A stretch of DNA of 8,129 bases from DASVDK01 sp036381125 [NCBI: Thermodesulfobacteriota bacterium] (GCA_036381125.1 DASVDK010000304.1:1-8129), one strand, 5' to 3'. Shown: positions 1 through 7,185, counted from the first letter of the stretch. Translations and numbers: made by a program. The notes: a model not told the origin generated them from the letters alone.

Positions 1-689
1 CCGGAGGCCGCGCCGAGGAAGAGCCCGAGGGCGTTCTGCGCCTCGGGGGCCATCTTCGTGAACTCCACCCCCATCCCGACCGGGAGGTCGCGCTTGATCT
101 TCGCGTCCGGGCGGTTCAGCCACGCCACCTTCCCGCGCACGAGCATCGGCACGGGCGGACTGCCGGGCAGCGCGAACTCGAGGAGCATCTCGGTGCCCGG
201 TTGGAAGAGGCGCGGCATCTCGATGAAGATGCCGCCGAGCGACACGTTCACCGACGTGGCGGCCCAGCGGGTGCCGCCGCTCTCGAGGCTCACCGGGACC
301 CGCACGTCGACCCGCACGTTCCTGATGCCGCCGTGCAGGTGCCGCGACACCGCGAGGAGCAGCTCGGTCTGGCGGATCGGCTTCACCAGGAACTCGTCGC
401 ACCCGGCCTCGACGCAGCGCTCGGCCTCGTCCTTGCGCCCCCCGGCGCTCATCATGATGACGGGCAGCGTCCCGGTCTCCGGGTCGGCCTTCAGGGCGCG
501 GCAGGCCTCGTCCCCGTCCCCCTCGGCCATGTACAGGTCCATGATGACGAGCGCGGGGCGGGTGCGCCGCACGGCATCCAGCGCGGCCGCTCCCGATGCG
601 GCGAGGCGCACGTCGTAGCCGCTCCTGGCGAGCATCGCCCGCAGGATCTCGGCATAGGCCTGGTTGTCGTCGACGACGAGGATCTGCAT
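1..689 (-). CDS. Response regulator with receiver and PilZ domains (3' end outside window)
   Basis: This is a signalling protein that probably couples two-component phosphorylation to cyclic-di-GMP binding in the cytoplasm. About 229 codons are visible and the frame stays open to base 1, so the C-terminus is missing. Residues 1-118 form a CheY-like receiver: acidic pair D7-D8, predicted phosphoacceptor D51 in VIMDLYM, switch residue S81 in MMSAGG, and K103-P104. Residues from about 122 look like PilZ: R126-V-D-V-R130 fits the RxxxR motif and N148-V-S-L-G-G153 fits [D/N]xSxxG, followed by beta-rich sequence including a VRGKVAWLN strand. The ATG at 689 is chosen because the receiver's first beta strand (QILVVDD) begins immediately after it. 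It has no Shine-Dalgarno sequence, and a promoter sits directly upstream. No histidine kinase is in view. The domain calls are secure; the output and partner are unknown. No DNA-binding domain is visible. Confidence 0.9.
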   Translation of the reverse strand, partial: MQILVVDDNQAYAEILRAMLARSGYDVRLAASGAAALDAVRRTRPALVIMDLYMAEGDGDEACRALKADPETGTLPVIMMSAGGRKDEAERCVEAGCDEFLVKPIRQTELLLAVSRHLHGGIRNVRVDVRVPVSLESGGTRWAATSVNVSLGGIFIEMPRLFQPGTEMLLEFALPGSPPVPMLVRGKVAWLNRPDAKIKRDLPVGMGVEFTKMAPEAQNALGLFLGAAS

Positions 690-697
690 GGGCCGGC

Positions 698-726
698 CTT
701 GTATGCCGGCAGGCCATGCCTGTCAA
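698..726 (-). promoter_or_regulatory. Sigma70-like promoter of the receiver-PilZ gene
   Basis: On the minus strand a perfect -35 TTGACA (726-721) is followed by a 17-nt spacer and a -10-like TACAAG (703-698, 4 of 6 to TATAAT). The hexamer ends only 8 nt before the ATG at 689, so transcription would start about 1-2 nt before the start codon. The -10 lies in the loop of an inverted repeat GCCGGC (692-697 and 705-710), which could be an operator or chance in GC-rich DNA. Confidence 0.6.
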
Positions 727-735
727 GGCCCTTCG

Positions 736-761
736 GGTCCCCCGGACCACGATGGGGTCCG
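736..761 (-). terminator. Possible hairpin terminator after the comB gene
   Basis: CGGACC (743-748) and GGTCCG (756-761) form a 6-bp stem with a 7-nt loop, 16 nt past the comB stop codon. A third arm, GGTCC at 736-740, can pair instead with 744-748, so two mutually exclusive hairpins are possible. There is no T tract after the stem, so this is not a canonical intrinsic terminator. Its position between comB and the next promoter is the main support. Confidence 0.3.
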
Positions 762-776
762 TGGGCCCGACCCGCC

Positions 777-1535
777 TCAGGGACGCCGCGCGCGAAGGAC
801 GGCCCGCCCTCCCGCCCCGTCCGCCTCGAGCACCGGCACGACCGCGTGCCGGTTCAGGACGGCGGCAACGGGCAGGTCGTCGCCGAGGCCGAGGTCCACC
901 AGGCGACGGCCGTGCGTGCTCGCCGCGAAGAGGCGGACCAGGCTCTCGCGATGGGCCCGGAAGAGGGTCTCGGCCGCCGACGCGGCGTCGCTGCGGTCGG
1001 CCGCCGGGCCGAGGCGATAGGCGAGGCCGCCCACCAGACCGCCGGCGCAGACCGCGTCCTCCAGCGAGAAGCGCCCCTCCGACCCGGCGCAGAGGACCGT
1101 CACGTCCCGCCCCGCCCGGGCGGCCGCGTCGACGACCGCCTTGAGGTTCGTGAAGGCGCCCACGAGGACCTCGGCGGCGCCGCACGCCGCCGCCGCCACG
1201 ATGGCGCGCGTGCCGTTGGTCGTGCAGAGAACGACCCGTCGCCCGCGGACCGTTTCGGGCGTGTACTCCCGCGGCGAGTTGCCGAGGTCGAAGCCCTCGC
1301 ATCGCAGCCCCCCGCGCTCGCCGCCCACGATCGCCAGGTCCCCGGTCGCTCCGCCGCTCCCGGCGAGGCCCAGCGCCTCCGCGACGTCGGCGACCGGCAG
1401 CACCTCGCGGGCGCCGGCCCCGAGCGCCTCGACGATGGTCGTGGAGGCCCGCAGCACGTCGACCACGATGGCCGTGCGGCCGGCCAGCGCCGGCTCCGCG
1501 AACTCGGCCGGGGTGAAGAGCACGTCGATCCGCAT
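777..1535 (-). CDS. comB: ComB-family 2-phosphosulfolactate phosphatase
   Basis: Predicted Mg2+-dependent phosphatase that converts 2-phospho-3-sulfolactate to 3-sulfolactate, the second step of one coenzyme M biosynthesis route; many bacteria that make no coenzyme M also carry this family. The 252-residue length is near the family norm. Visible family motifs are D26-V-L-R-A-S-T-T-I34, the G72-E-R-G-G76 turn, FDLGNSP (82-88), TTNGTRA (105-111), and CAGSEGRFSLEDAVCAGG (149-166), with acidic residues E159 and D160. The ATG at 1535 is fixed by an AAGGAG Shine-Dalgarno sequence 8 nt upstream, and by MRIDVLFTP matching the expected N-terminus. It starts 23 nt after the phosphodiesterase stop codon and is probably the last gene of the ftsY transcription unit. 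No other coenzyme M or sulfolactate gene is in the window, so its physiological substrate is uncertain; the family assignment is firm. No signal peptide is seen, so it should act in the cytoplasm. Confidence 0.88.
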   Translation of the reverse strand: MRIDVLFTPAEFAEPALAGRTAIVVDVLRASTTIVEALGAGAREVLPVADVAEALGLAGSGGATGDLAIVGGERGGLRCEGFDLGNSPREYTPETVRGRRVVLCTTNGTRAIVAAAACGAAEVLVGAFTNLKAVVDAAARAGRDVTVLCAGSEGRFSLEDAVCAGGLVGGLAYRLGPAADRSDAASAAETLFRAHRESLVRLFAASTHGRRLVDLGLGDDLPVAAVLNRHAVVPVLEADGAGGRAVLRARRP

Positions 1536-1543
1536 GGGCGTCG

Positions 1544-1549
1544 CTCCTT
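1544..1549 (-). promoter_or_regulatory. Shine-Dalgarno sequence of comB
   Basis: AAGGAG lies 8 nt before the comB ATG, inside the 23-nt gap after the preceding stop codon. It decides the comB start and shows that this organism uses canonical Shine-Dalgarno initiation for an internal operon gene, unlike the lead genes in the window. Confidence 0.75.
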
Positions 1550-1558
1550 CGGGCGCCG

Positions 1559-2347
1559 CTACGGCCGGCGGTAGCCCTTCACCACCCGAGCCAGCCGGTC
1601 CGGGTGGTTGGTGATGACCCCGTCGGCCCCGTGGCCGACGACGCGGCGCAGGTCGGCCTCCCGGTTCACGGTCCAGGGGAAGACCCGGAGCCCGGCCTCG
1701 CGCGCCGCGTGGACGGCGCGCTCGCCGCAGAAGCGCCAGTAGGGATGGAGCGAGTAGGCGCCGACGGCGGCCGCGACGTCGAGCAGCGGCGCGAGCCGAT
1801 CGACCCGAAAGCCGGTCGGCCCCTCGATGCGCGCCTCGGTCAGGAGCCCCAGCGGCAGGTCGGGCGCCGCCGCGCGCAACGTTCGCAGGACCGCGGGGTC
1901 GAACGAGGAGACCAGCACCTCGCGCCGGGTGCCGGTGGCGTCGAGCGCCGCGAGCAGCGGCGCCACGACCGACGCCTCGATGCGCCCCGGCCCCGTGCCG
2001 TCGCGCGGCGCCTTGATCTCCACGTTCACCTGGACGCGGCCCCGGGTGAGCGCGAGCACCTCCTCGAGCGCCGGGACCCGCTCGCCGGCGAACCCGGGTC
2101 CCCACCAGGCGCCCGCGTCGAAGCTCTTGATCTCGGCGAGCGTCATCTCTCGCACGAACCCCCGGCCGTCGCAGGTGCGGTCGATCGACTCGTCGTGGAT
2201 CACCGCCAGGCGGCCGTCGGCCGTGGGGTGGACGTCGAGCTCGATCATGTCGGCGCCGAGGGCGATGGCGGCCCGGAACGCGGCGAGCGTGTTCTCGGGT
2301 GCGTACCCGGAGGCGCCGCGGTGGGCGATGACGAGGGGACGCGTCAT
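1559..2347 (-). CDS. Cytoplasmic glycerophosphodiester phosphodiesterase (GDPD/UgpQ family)
   Basis: Predicted to hydrolyse glycerophosphodiesters (deacylated phospholipid head groups) to glycerol-3-phosphate and an alcohol, with a divalent metal. The 262-residue protein is a single GDPD TIM-barrel of typical UgpQ length. Visible active-site motifs are AHRG (8-11, H9 and R10), ENT (18-20), the metal ligands E36 and D38 in IELDVH, general acid/base H51 in VIHD, and the NVEIK strand. Later come SSFDP, the FPWTVN strand with its conserved Trp, and GADGVITNHPDRL near the C-terminus. There is no signal peptide or membrane segment, so it looks cytoplasmic. The gene starts 25 nt after the ftsY stop codon and ends 23 nt before comB, implying co-transcription. 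No good Shine-Dalgarno sequence precedes the ATG, so translation may depend on coupling or reinitiation. UgpQ is the closest characterised type, but no ugp transporter genes are nearby, so I give no symbol. Confidence 0.92.
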   Translation of the reverse strand: MTRPLVIAHRGASGYAPENTLAAFRAAIALGADMIELDVHPTADGRLAVIHDESIDRTCDGRGFVREMTLAEIKSFDAGAWWGPGFAGERVPALEEVLALTRGRVQVNVEIKAPRDGTGPGRIEASVVAPLLAALDATGTRREVLVSSFDPAVLRTLRAAAPDLPLGLLTEARIEGPTGFRVDRLAPLLDVAAAVGAYSLHPYWRFCGERAVHAAREAGLRVFPWTVNREADLRRVVGHGADGVITNHPDRLARVVKGYRRP

Positions 2348-2372
2348 CCCCGGCGAGGTCCGGCCCGGTGCA

Positions 2373-3329
2373 TCAGCGTCGTTCGACCTTGCCGAAGAGC
2401 GCCTCGACGAACTCCTGGGCGCGGAAGTCGCGCAGGTCGTCGACCTTCTCGCCGACGCCGATGTAGCGGATGGGGAGCTTGAGCTCGTTCGCGACGGCGA
2501 TCACCACGCCGCCGCGGGCGGTCCCGTCCACCTTGGTCAGGACGAGCCCGCTCGCCCCGGCCTCACCCATGAAGAGGCGCGCCTGCTCGAGCGCGTTCTG
2601 CCCGTTGGTGGCGTCGAGGACGAGGAGCGTCTCGTGGGGGGCCCCCGGCAGCTCGCGCCCGAGGACCCGGCGCACCTTCTTCAGCTCCTCCATGAGGTTG
2701 ACCTTGGTGTGGAGGCGGCCGGCCGTGTCGACGAGCAGGACGTCCACGCCGCGCGCCCGCGCGGCGCGCACGGCGTCGAAGGCGACGGCCGAGCTGTCGG
2801 TGCCCATCGCCTGCTTGACCACCTCGACGCCCGCGCGCCGGCCCCAGACCTCGAGCTGCTCCACCGCGGCCGCCCGGAAGGTGTCGCCGGCCGCGACCAG
2901 GACGCTGCGCCCCTCGCTCCGGTAGCGGGCCGCGAGCTTGCCGATGGTCGTGGTCTTGCCGACCCCGTTCACCCCGATCACCATGATCACGAACGGCCGC
3001 GCACGGCTCACGTCGAGCGGGCGCTCGGCCGTGGCGAGCATCTCGGCGACGCGCCGCTCGAGCGCCGCCCGGACGGCGAGCCCGTCGGCCAGCGCGTCGC
3101 GCGACAGCTCCTGCTGCAGGTGCTCGATGATGGCCATGGTCGTCGGGACGCCGAGGTCGGCCTCGACGAGGACCTCCTCGAGGTCGTCGAAGAAGATGGG
3201 ATCGAGCGTCTTCTTGCCGAGGACGAGGGCGTCGACCTTCTCGACGAACGCCTCGCGCGTTCGCGTGAGCCCCTCCCGCAGGCGGGAGAACCAGCCCCCT
3301 CTCGGCTTCTCGGCTGCCGGATCGGCCAT
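2373..3329 (-). CDS. ftsY: Signal recognition particle receptor FtsY
   Basis: SRP-receptor GTPase that docks ribosome-nascent chain-SRP complexes at the inner membrane for co-translational insertion through SecYEG. The 318-residue protein has a short basic amphipathic N-terminus (GGWFSRLREGLTRTREAF, from residue 11) that should act as the lipid-binding helix, then the N domain helical bundle to about 105, then the G domain. GTPase motifs: P-loop GVNGVGKTT (119-127), DTFRAAAVEQL (149-159), DTAGR (201-205), TKVD (265-268) and GVGEKVDDLRDF (291-302). The long acidic A domain of E. coli FtsY is absent, as in many other bacteria. The ATG at 3329 is firm: an in-frame TGA lies 15 nt upstream with no start codon between. 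There is no Shine-Dalgarno sequence, and a -10-like element ends 6 nt before the ATG. It lies downstream of smc, but a stem-loop separates them. It heads the ftsY-GDPD-comB trio. Confidence 0.97.
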   Translation of the reverse strand: MADPAAEKPRGGWFSRLREGLTRTREAFVEKVDALVLGKKTLDPIFFDDLEEVLVEADLGVPTTMAIIEHLQQELSRDALADGLAVRAALERRVAEMLATAERPLDVSRARPFVIMVIGVNGVGKTTTIGKLAARYRSEGRSVLVAAGDTFRAAAVEQLEVWGRRAGVEVVKQAMGTDSSAVAFDAVRAARARGVDVLLVDTAGRLHTKVNLMEELKKVRRVLGRELPGAPHETLLVLDATNGQNALEQARLFMGEAGASGLVLTKVDGTARGGVVIAVANELKLPIRYIGVGEKVDDLRDFRAQEFVEALFGKVERR

Positions 3330-3335
3330 GTACGA

Positions 3336-3344
3336 ATTGTATCA
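3336..3344 (-). promoter_or_regulatory. Extended -10 element directly before ftsY
   Basis: TGATACAAT on the minus strand matches the extended -10 pattern TGnTATAAT at all but one base. The hexamer TACAAT (3341-3336) ends 6 nt before the ATG, so +1 would fall on the A of the start codon. No convincing -35 is present at 16-19 nt spacing. The TGA within it is also the in-frame stop upstream of ftsY, so the start cannot be moved upstream. The leaderless reading is an inference from spacing. Confidence 0.5.
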
Positions 3345-3389
3345 GGCCATCTCGGATGCGAGCGTCACCGGTCGGAGCCGCGCCCACAG

Positions 3390-3426
3390 GGGCCGTCCCC
3401 ACGCCACCCCCGCTCGGGGACGGCCC
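3390..3426 (-). terminator. Stem-loop between smc and ftsY, candidate terminator or attenuator
   Basis: GGGCCGTCCCC (minus strand, from 3426) pairs perfectly with GGGGACGGCCC (to 3390), giving an 11-bp GC-rich stem with a 15-nt loop, 57 nt past the smc stop codon. No T tract follows (the next bases are CTGTGGGCG), so it is not a classic intrinsic terminator. It could stabilise the 3' end of smc mRNA, pause polymerase, or terminate in a way tolerated by high-GC bacteria. The remainder of the 154-nt gap holds only the ftsY promoter-like element. Confidence 0.5.
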
Positions 3427-3483
3427 TCCGCCTTCGAGCGGCCTCGCCCGGACACGGCGCGCCGGCATGAGGGAATCGACGTG

Positions 3484-6400
3484 CTAGGCGGCCTGCGAGG
3501 ACTTGGCCGGCTCCACGCCCTCCTCGGTGAGCCTGACCGACACCACCTTCGACACGCCAGGCTCCTCCATCGTGATGCCGTAGAGGGTGTCGGCGATCTC
3601 CATCGTCCGCTTGTTGTGCGTGATCAGGAGGAACTGGCTCTTCGTCGCCATCTCCTTGACCATGTCGTTGAAGCGGCCGATGTTCGCCTCGTCGAGCGGG
3701 GCGTCGACCTCGTCGAGGAGGCAGAACGGCGACGGGCGGACGAGGAAGATCGCGAAGATCAGCGCCACCGCGGAGAGCGCCTTCTCGCCGCCCGACAGCA
3801 GGAGGACGTTCTGGAGCTTCTTGCCCGGCGGCTGCGCGACGATCTCGATGCCGGTCTCGAGGAGGTCCCCCTCGTCGGTCAGCGCCAGCTCGGCGCGGCC
3901 GCCCTGGAACAGGCGGGGGAAGAGCGCCTTGAACTGCGCGTTGATGGCCTCGAACGTCTCGGCGAACCGGGCGCGCGTCTCGCGGTTGATCCGCGAGATG
4001 GCCTGCTGCAGGTGCTCGAGCGAGCGCGAAAGGTCGGCCTGCTGCTCCGTGAGGAACTTGTGCCGCTCCTCGAGTTCCGCGTACTCCTCGAGGGCGCCGA
4101 GCGAGACCTCGCCGAGCGCGGCCATCTGGTCGCGCAGCTTCGCCAGCTCCGCGCGGGCCGCCTCGACGTCGAAGGGCAGGAGCGGCGCCGATGCATCCGC
4201 CTCGCCGGCCGGAAGCGGCTCGGTTGCCGACGCCACCAGGGCCTGCCCCTCCGCCACGAGGACCTCGAGCGTGACCCGGAAGCGCTCGTCCGCCTGCGCC
4301 GCCAGCGCCTCGCGCCGCATCGTCCGCTCCGCCTGGGCCACCTGCGCCTCGGACACCCGCCCCCGCGCGGCGTCAAGGAGCCGCCGCGCCTCGCGCACGT
4401 CGGCGTCGGCCTGCGAGAGCCGGTCCGTCGCCGCCTGTGCCGCCTCCCGCGCCGTGACGAGCGCGGCCTCGGCGGCCACACGCGCGGCGTGGAGGCCGTC
4501 CAGGCGCTCGCCGAGGGCGGCGAGCTCCCGGGTGAGCCGCGCCTCCTCCTCGCGCCCGGCCGCCAGCTCGGCGGCGAGCGTCTCGAGCCGGCGCTCCACC
4601 TCGCCGCGCCGCTCGGCCAGGCGGGTCTCCTCGCGCACCACCTGGGCGAGCCGCTCGGCTTCGGCCGCCGCGGCCACCTTCACCTCGGTGAGCGCCTGCC
4701 CCTCCCGCGCCGCCTGCGCCTCCAGGGCTGACACCCCGTCGAGGAGGCCGCGGATCCGCTCCTCCCGCGCCGCGCGGTCGGCCTCGGCCGCCGCCGCCTC
4801 CTCGCGCGCGCGGGCGATCGCCGACTCGAGCTCGCGGCGGTCGGCCTCGAGCCGGCTCGCCTCGTAGGCGAGCCCCTCGGCCTCGCGGTCGAGCCTGGCC
4901 GCCTCCTGGCCCGAGGCCTTGAGGTCCTTCTCGACGTCGACGAGCGCGAGGTCGAGCCGGTGCAGCTCCTCCCTGAGCCGCGTCGCCTCGGCCGCCGCGG
5001 CGGCGGCCTCGCGCTCGAGCGACTGCGCCTGCGCCTTCCTGGCGTCGATCTCCGCCGAGAGCGCGTCGAGGGAGGCCGCGAGCGTGGCGATCTCGCGCTT
5101 CTTCGACAGGATCCCGGCCGAGGCGCCGTGCGCCCCGGCGCCGCCCGTCACGGCGCCCCACGGATCGACCACCTCGCCGTCGAGCGTGACGAGCGTTCGC
5201 GCGAACCCGTTGCGCGCCCAGAGGGCGAGCGCCTCGTGGAGGTTCGCGACGAGCCAGACGTCCCCCAGGAGGTAGTCGGCCACCGGCCCCAGGTCCTGCC
5301 GGAAGCGGACCAGGTCGCGCAGCGGCGCGATGACCTCCGGCGGCGGCGCCTCCCGGGCCACCTCGTGCCCGTTGCGCACGTGGAGGTCGGACTTGATGGC
5401 CAGCGGGATGAAGGAGGAGCGCCCGGAGGCCTGCGTCTTGAGGTACTCGATCGCCTCGAGCCCTTCGCGGTGGCTCTCGACGACGACCGCCTGGAGCCGC
5501 TCGCCGAGCACCGCCTCGACCGCGGTCTCGTACCGCGCGTCGGTCTCGACGAGGTCGGCCACGAGCCCCAGCACCGCCTCTCGCCGGCTGAAGGCCGAGT
5601 CGGCCGCGAGCATCAGGCTGCGCACGCCGCTCTGGTACCACTCGTAGCGCGCCTCGAGCTCGCGCAGCGACGCGAGGCGCGACGACTGCGTGGCGTGCGA
5701 CTCGCGCAGCGCCTTGAGCTCCCCGTCGATCACGACGACCGCCTCGCGCAGCCGCGCCTCCTCCGCGCGCTGCGCCGCGAGCCGGGTCTCGGTCTCGGCC
5801 CGCTGGGCCCGCCGCGCCTCGAGGTCCTGGCGGAGGCTCTCGCCGGCCGCCGCGGCGGACGCCCGGTCGGCGGCGAGTCGCGCCGTCGCCTCGGCGAGCC
5901 GGCTCGCCCGCTGGTCGAGCTCTCCGGTCCGCCGCGCGCCCTCGGCGAGGGCGTTGTGGGCCCTCGCGAGGCGTGCCGCCTGCTCGACCTCGGCGGTCCG
6001 CTCGCGGTCGAGCTCCTGCTGCCGCTCCCGCAGCGCCGCCTGGACCTCGCGGACCCGAGCCTCGCGCCGGTCCGCCTCGGCACGCGCCTCGGCCGCCCGC
6101 TCCTCGAGCGCCGCGCGCTGGCCGGTGAGGGCGGCCGCCTCGCGCTCGAGCTCGTCCGCCTCGGCGGCGAGGCCGGCGCGGTCGGCCTCGCGCCGCGCCT
6201 GGTCGCGCGCCACCTGCTCGAGGTCTCGCTGCACGAGCTGGCGCGCGCTCTCGGCCTGCTGGAGCGCCTCGGCCTGCCGGTAGCCCTCCGCCTCGGCCGC
6301 CCGCAGCCGCTCCTCGAGCTGCAGGGCCTCGACCCGCATCGCCTCGGCCGCGGCGTCGGCGCGCGACACGGCCGCCTCGGCCGCCGCCGCCTCGTCGCGC

Positions 6401-7185
6401 AGGCGGTCGAGCGCCGACTGCCCGGCCGTCCACTCCGCCTCGAGCCTCGCCGCGTCGAAGGCGAGCACTTTGCGCTCGAGCGCGATCGCCTGGTCGCGGT
6501 AGCCCCGGTAGCGCTCGGCCTTCTTCGCCTGGCGGGCGAGGGAGTTCAGCTGGCGCTTGACCTCGGCGAGGATGTCGGTCACGCGCGTGAGGTTCGCGCG
6601 CGTCGCCTCCATCTTGTGCTCGGCCTCGATCCGCCTGGCCTTGAACCGGGTGATGCCGGCCGCCTCCTCGACGAGGACGCGGCGCTCGATCGGCTTCGCG
6701 GCAAGGATCTGGCCGATCTTGCCCTGCTCGATGATGGCGTAGGCCTTGGAGCCGACGCCGGTGCCCATGAACAGCTCGTTGATGTCCTTCAGGCGGCAGG
6801 GGGTGTCGTTGAGGAGGTATTCGCTCGTGCCGTCGCGGAAGAGGCGGCGGGTCACCTGGATCTCCGCCCGCCCTTCCTGTCCCGGCACCGACGACTGGGG
6901 GATCCCCGGCGGCAGGACGACCCCCTCGGCCGTGAAGGTGACCGAGACCTCGGCCATGCCGAGCGGCTTTCGGGTCTCCGACCCGTTGAAGATCACGTCC
7001 TCCATGCCGCGGCCGCGCAGGCGCTGGGCCGACTGCTCGCCCATGGCCCAGCGGATGGCATCGACGACGTTGCTCTTGCCGCAGCCGTTGGGGCCGACGA
7101 TGGCGCTGATCCCGGGGGGAAAGGCCAGAGACGTCTTCTCGCAGAAGGACTTGAAGCCGACGACGTCGATCCGCTTGATGCGCAT
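3484..7185 (-). CDS. smc: Chromosome partition/condensation protein Smc
   Basis: ATPase that compacts and segregates the chromosome by DNA loop extrusion as a homodimer, normally with ScpA and ScpB (neither is in view). The 1233-residue length is typical. From the ATG at 7185: N-terminal head with Walker A GPNGCGKS (31-38) and RGRGMEDVIFNGS; first long coiled coil rich in Ala, Glu and Arg; hinge at about 515-690 ending in the Gly-rich GGAGAHGASAG; second coiled coil; C-terminal head with signature LLSGGEKAL (from 1129), Walker B CLLDEVDAP (from 1155), and H-loop LLITHNKRTME (His about 1190). A GTG at 7203 would add six residues, but MRIKRIDVVGFKSF from the ATG matches the usual Smc N-terminus and the GTG lies upstream of the predicted -10. 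There is no Shine-Dalgarno sequence. The gene is intact, with no frameshift. The long antisense open frames reflect GC-rich coiled-coil codons. Confidence 0.97.
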   Translation of the reverse strand: MRIKRIDVVGFKSFCEKTSLAFPPGISAIVGPNGCGKSNVVDAIRWAMGEQSAQRLRGRGMEDVIFNGSETRKPLGMAEVSVTFTAEGVVLPPGIPQSSVPGQEGRAEIQVTRRLFRDGTSEYLLNDTPCRLKDINELFMGTGVGSKAYAIIEQGKIGQILAAKPIERRVLVEEAAGITRFKARRIEAEHKMEATRANLTRVTDILAEVKRQLNSLARQAKKAERYRGYRDQAIALERKVLAFDAARLEAEWTAGQSALDRLRDEAAAAEAAVSRADAAAEAMRVEALQLEERLRAAEAEGYRQAEALQQAESARQLVQRDLEQVARDQARREADRAGLAAEADELEREAAALTGQRAALEERAAEARAEADRREARVREVQAALRERQQELDRERTAEVEQAARLARAHNALAEGARRTGELDQRASRLAEATARLAADRASAAAAGESLRQDLEARRAQRAETETRLAAQRAEEARLREAVVVIDGELKALRESHATQSSRLASLRELEARYEWYQSGVRSLMLAADSAFSRREAVLGLVADLVETDARYETAVEAVLGERLQAVVVESHREGLEAIEYLKTQASGRSSFIPLAIKSDLHVRNGHEVAREAPPPEVIAPLRDLVRFRQDLGPVADYLLGDVWLVANLHEALALWARNGFARTLVTLDGEVVDPWGAVTGGAGAHGASAGILSKKREIATLAASLDALSAEIDARKAQAQSLEREAAAAAAEATRLREELHRLDLALVDVEKDLKASGQEAARLDREAEGLAYEASRLEADRRELESAIARAREEAAAAEADRAAREERIRGLLDGVSALEAQAAREGQALTEVKVAAAAEAERLAQVVREETRLAERRGEVERRLETLAAELAAGREEEARLTRELAALGERLDGLHAARVAAEAALVTAREAAQAATDRLSQADADVREARRLLDAARGRVSEAQVAQAERTMRREALAAQADERFRVTLEVLVAEGQALVASATEPLPAGEADASAPLLPFDVEAARAELAKLRDQMAALGEVSLGALEEYAELEERHKFLTEQQADLSRSLEHLQQAISRINRETRARFAETFEAINAQFKALFPRLFQGGRAELALTDEGDLLETGIEIVAQPPGKKLQNVLLLSGGEKALSAVALIFAIFLVRPSPFCLLDEVDAPLDEANIGRFNDMVKEMATKSQFLLITHNKRTMEIADTLYGITMEEPGVSKVVSVRLTEEGVEPAKSSQAA

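Noticed and set aside
201-1574. 457-codon open frame on the plus strand opposite the receiver-PilZ gene and comB
   Set aside because: It crosses the promoter and the coding regions of two real genes, and its His/Arg/Gly/Asp-rich sequence is typical of antisense GC-rich frames.
1559-2105. Upstream extension of the comB frame through the GDPD gene
   Set aside because: The frame is open as far as 2105, but the upstream part is a shifted frame of GDPD. The AAGGAG sequence and the family N-terminus place the start at 1535, so there is no fusion protein.
3364-3369. GTGACG as a -35 for the ftsY promoter
   Set aside because: The spacer to TACAAT would be about 22 nt, too long for a sigma70-type promoter; only the extended -10 is supported.
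1827-3470. 547-codon open frame on the plus strand opposite GDPD and ftsY
   Set aside because: It spans the antisense of two well-identified genes and their intergenic region, and shows no domain or ribosome binding site.
4373-6433. Long minus-strand frame within smc in another frame
   Set aside because: It has Gly/Arg/Ala-rich low-complexity sequence and is a shifted frame of the smc coiled coil; no domain is visible.
4300-6450. Repetitive GCC/CTC/GAG-rich sequence that could be mistaken for a DNA repeat array
   Set aside because: The periodicity is irregular and follows coiled-coil codons of Smc; no exact repeat unit with constant spacing is seen.
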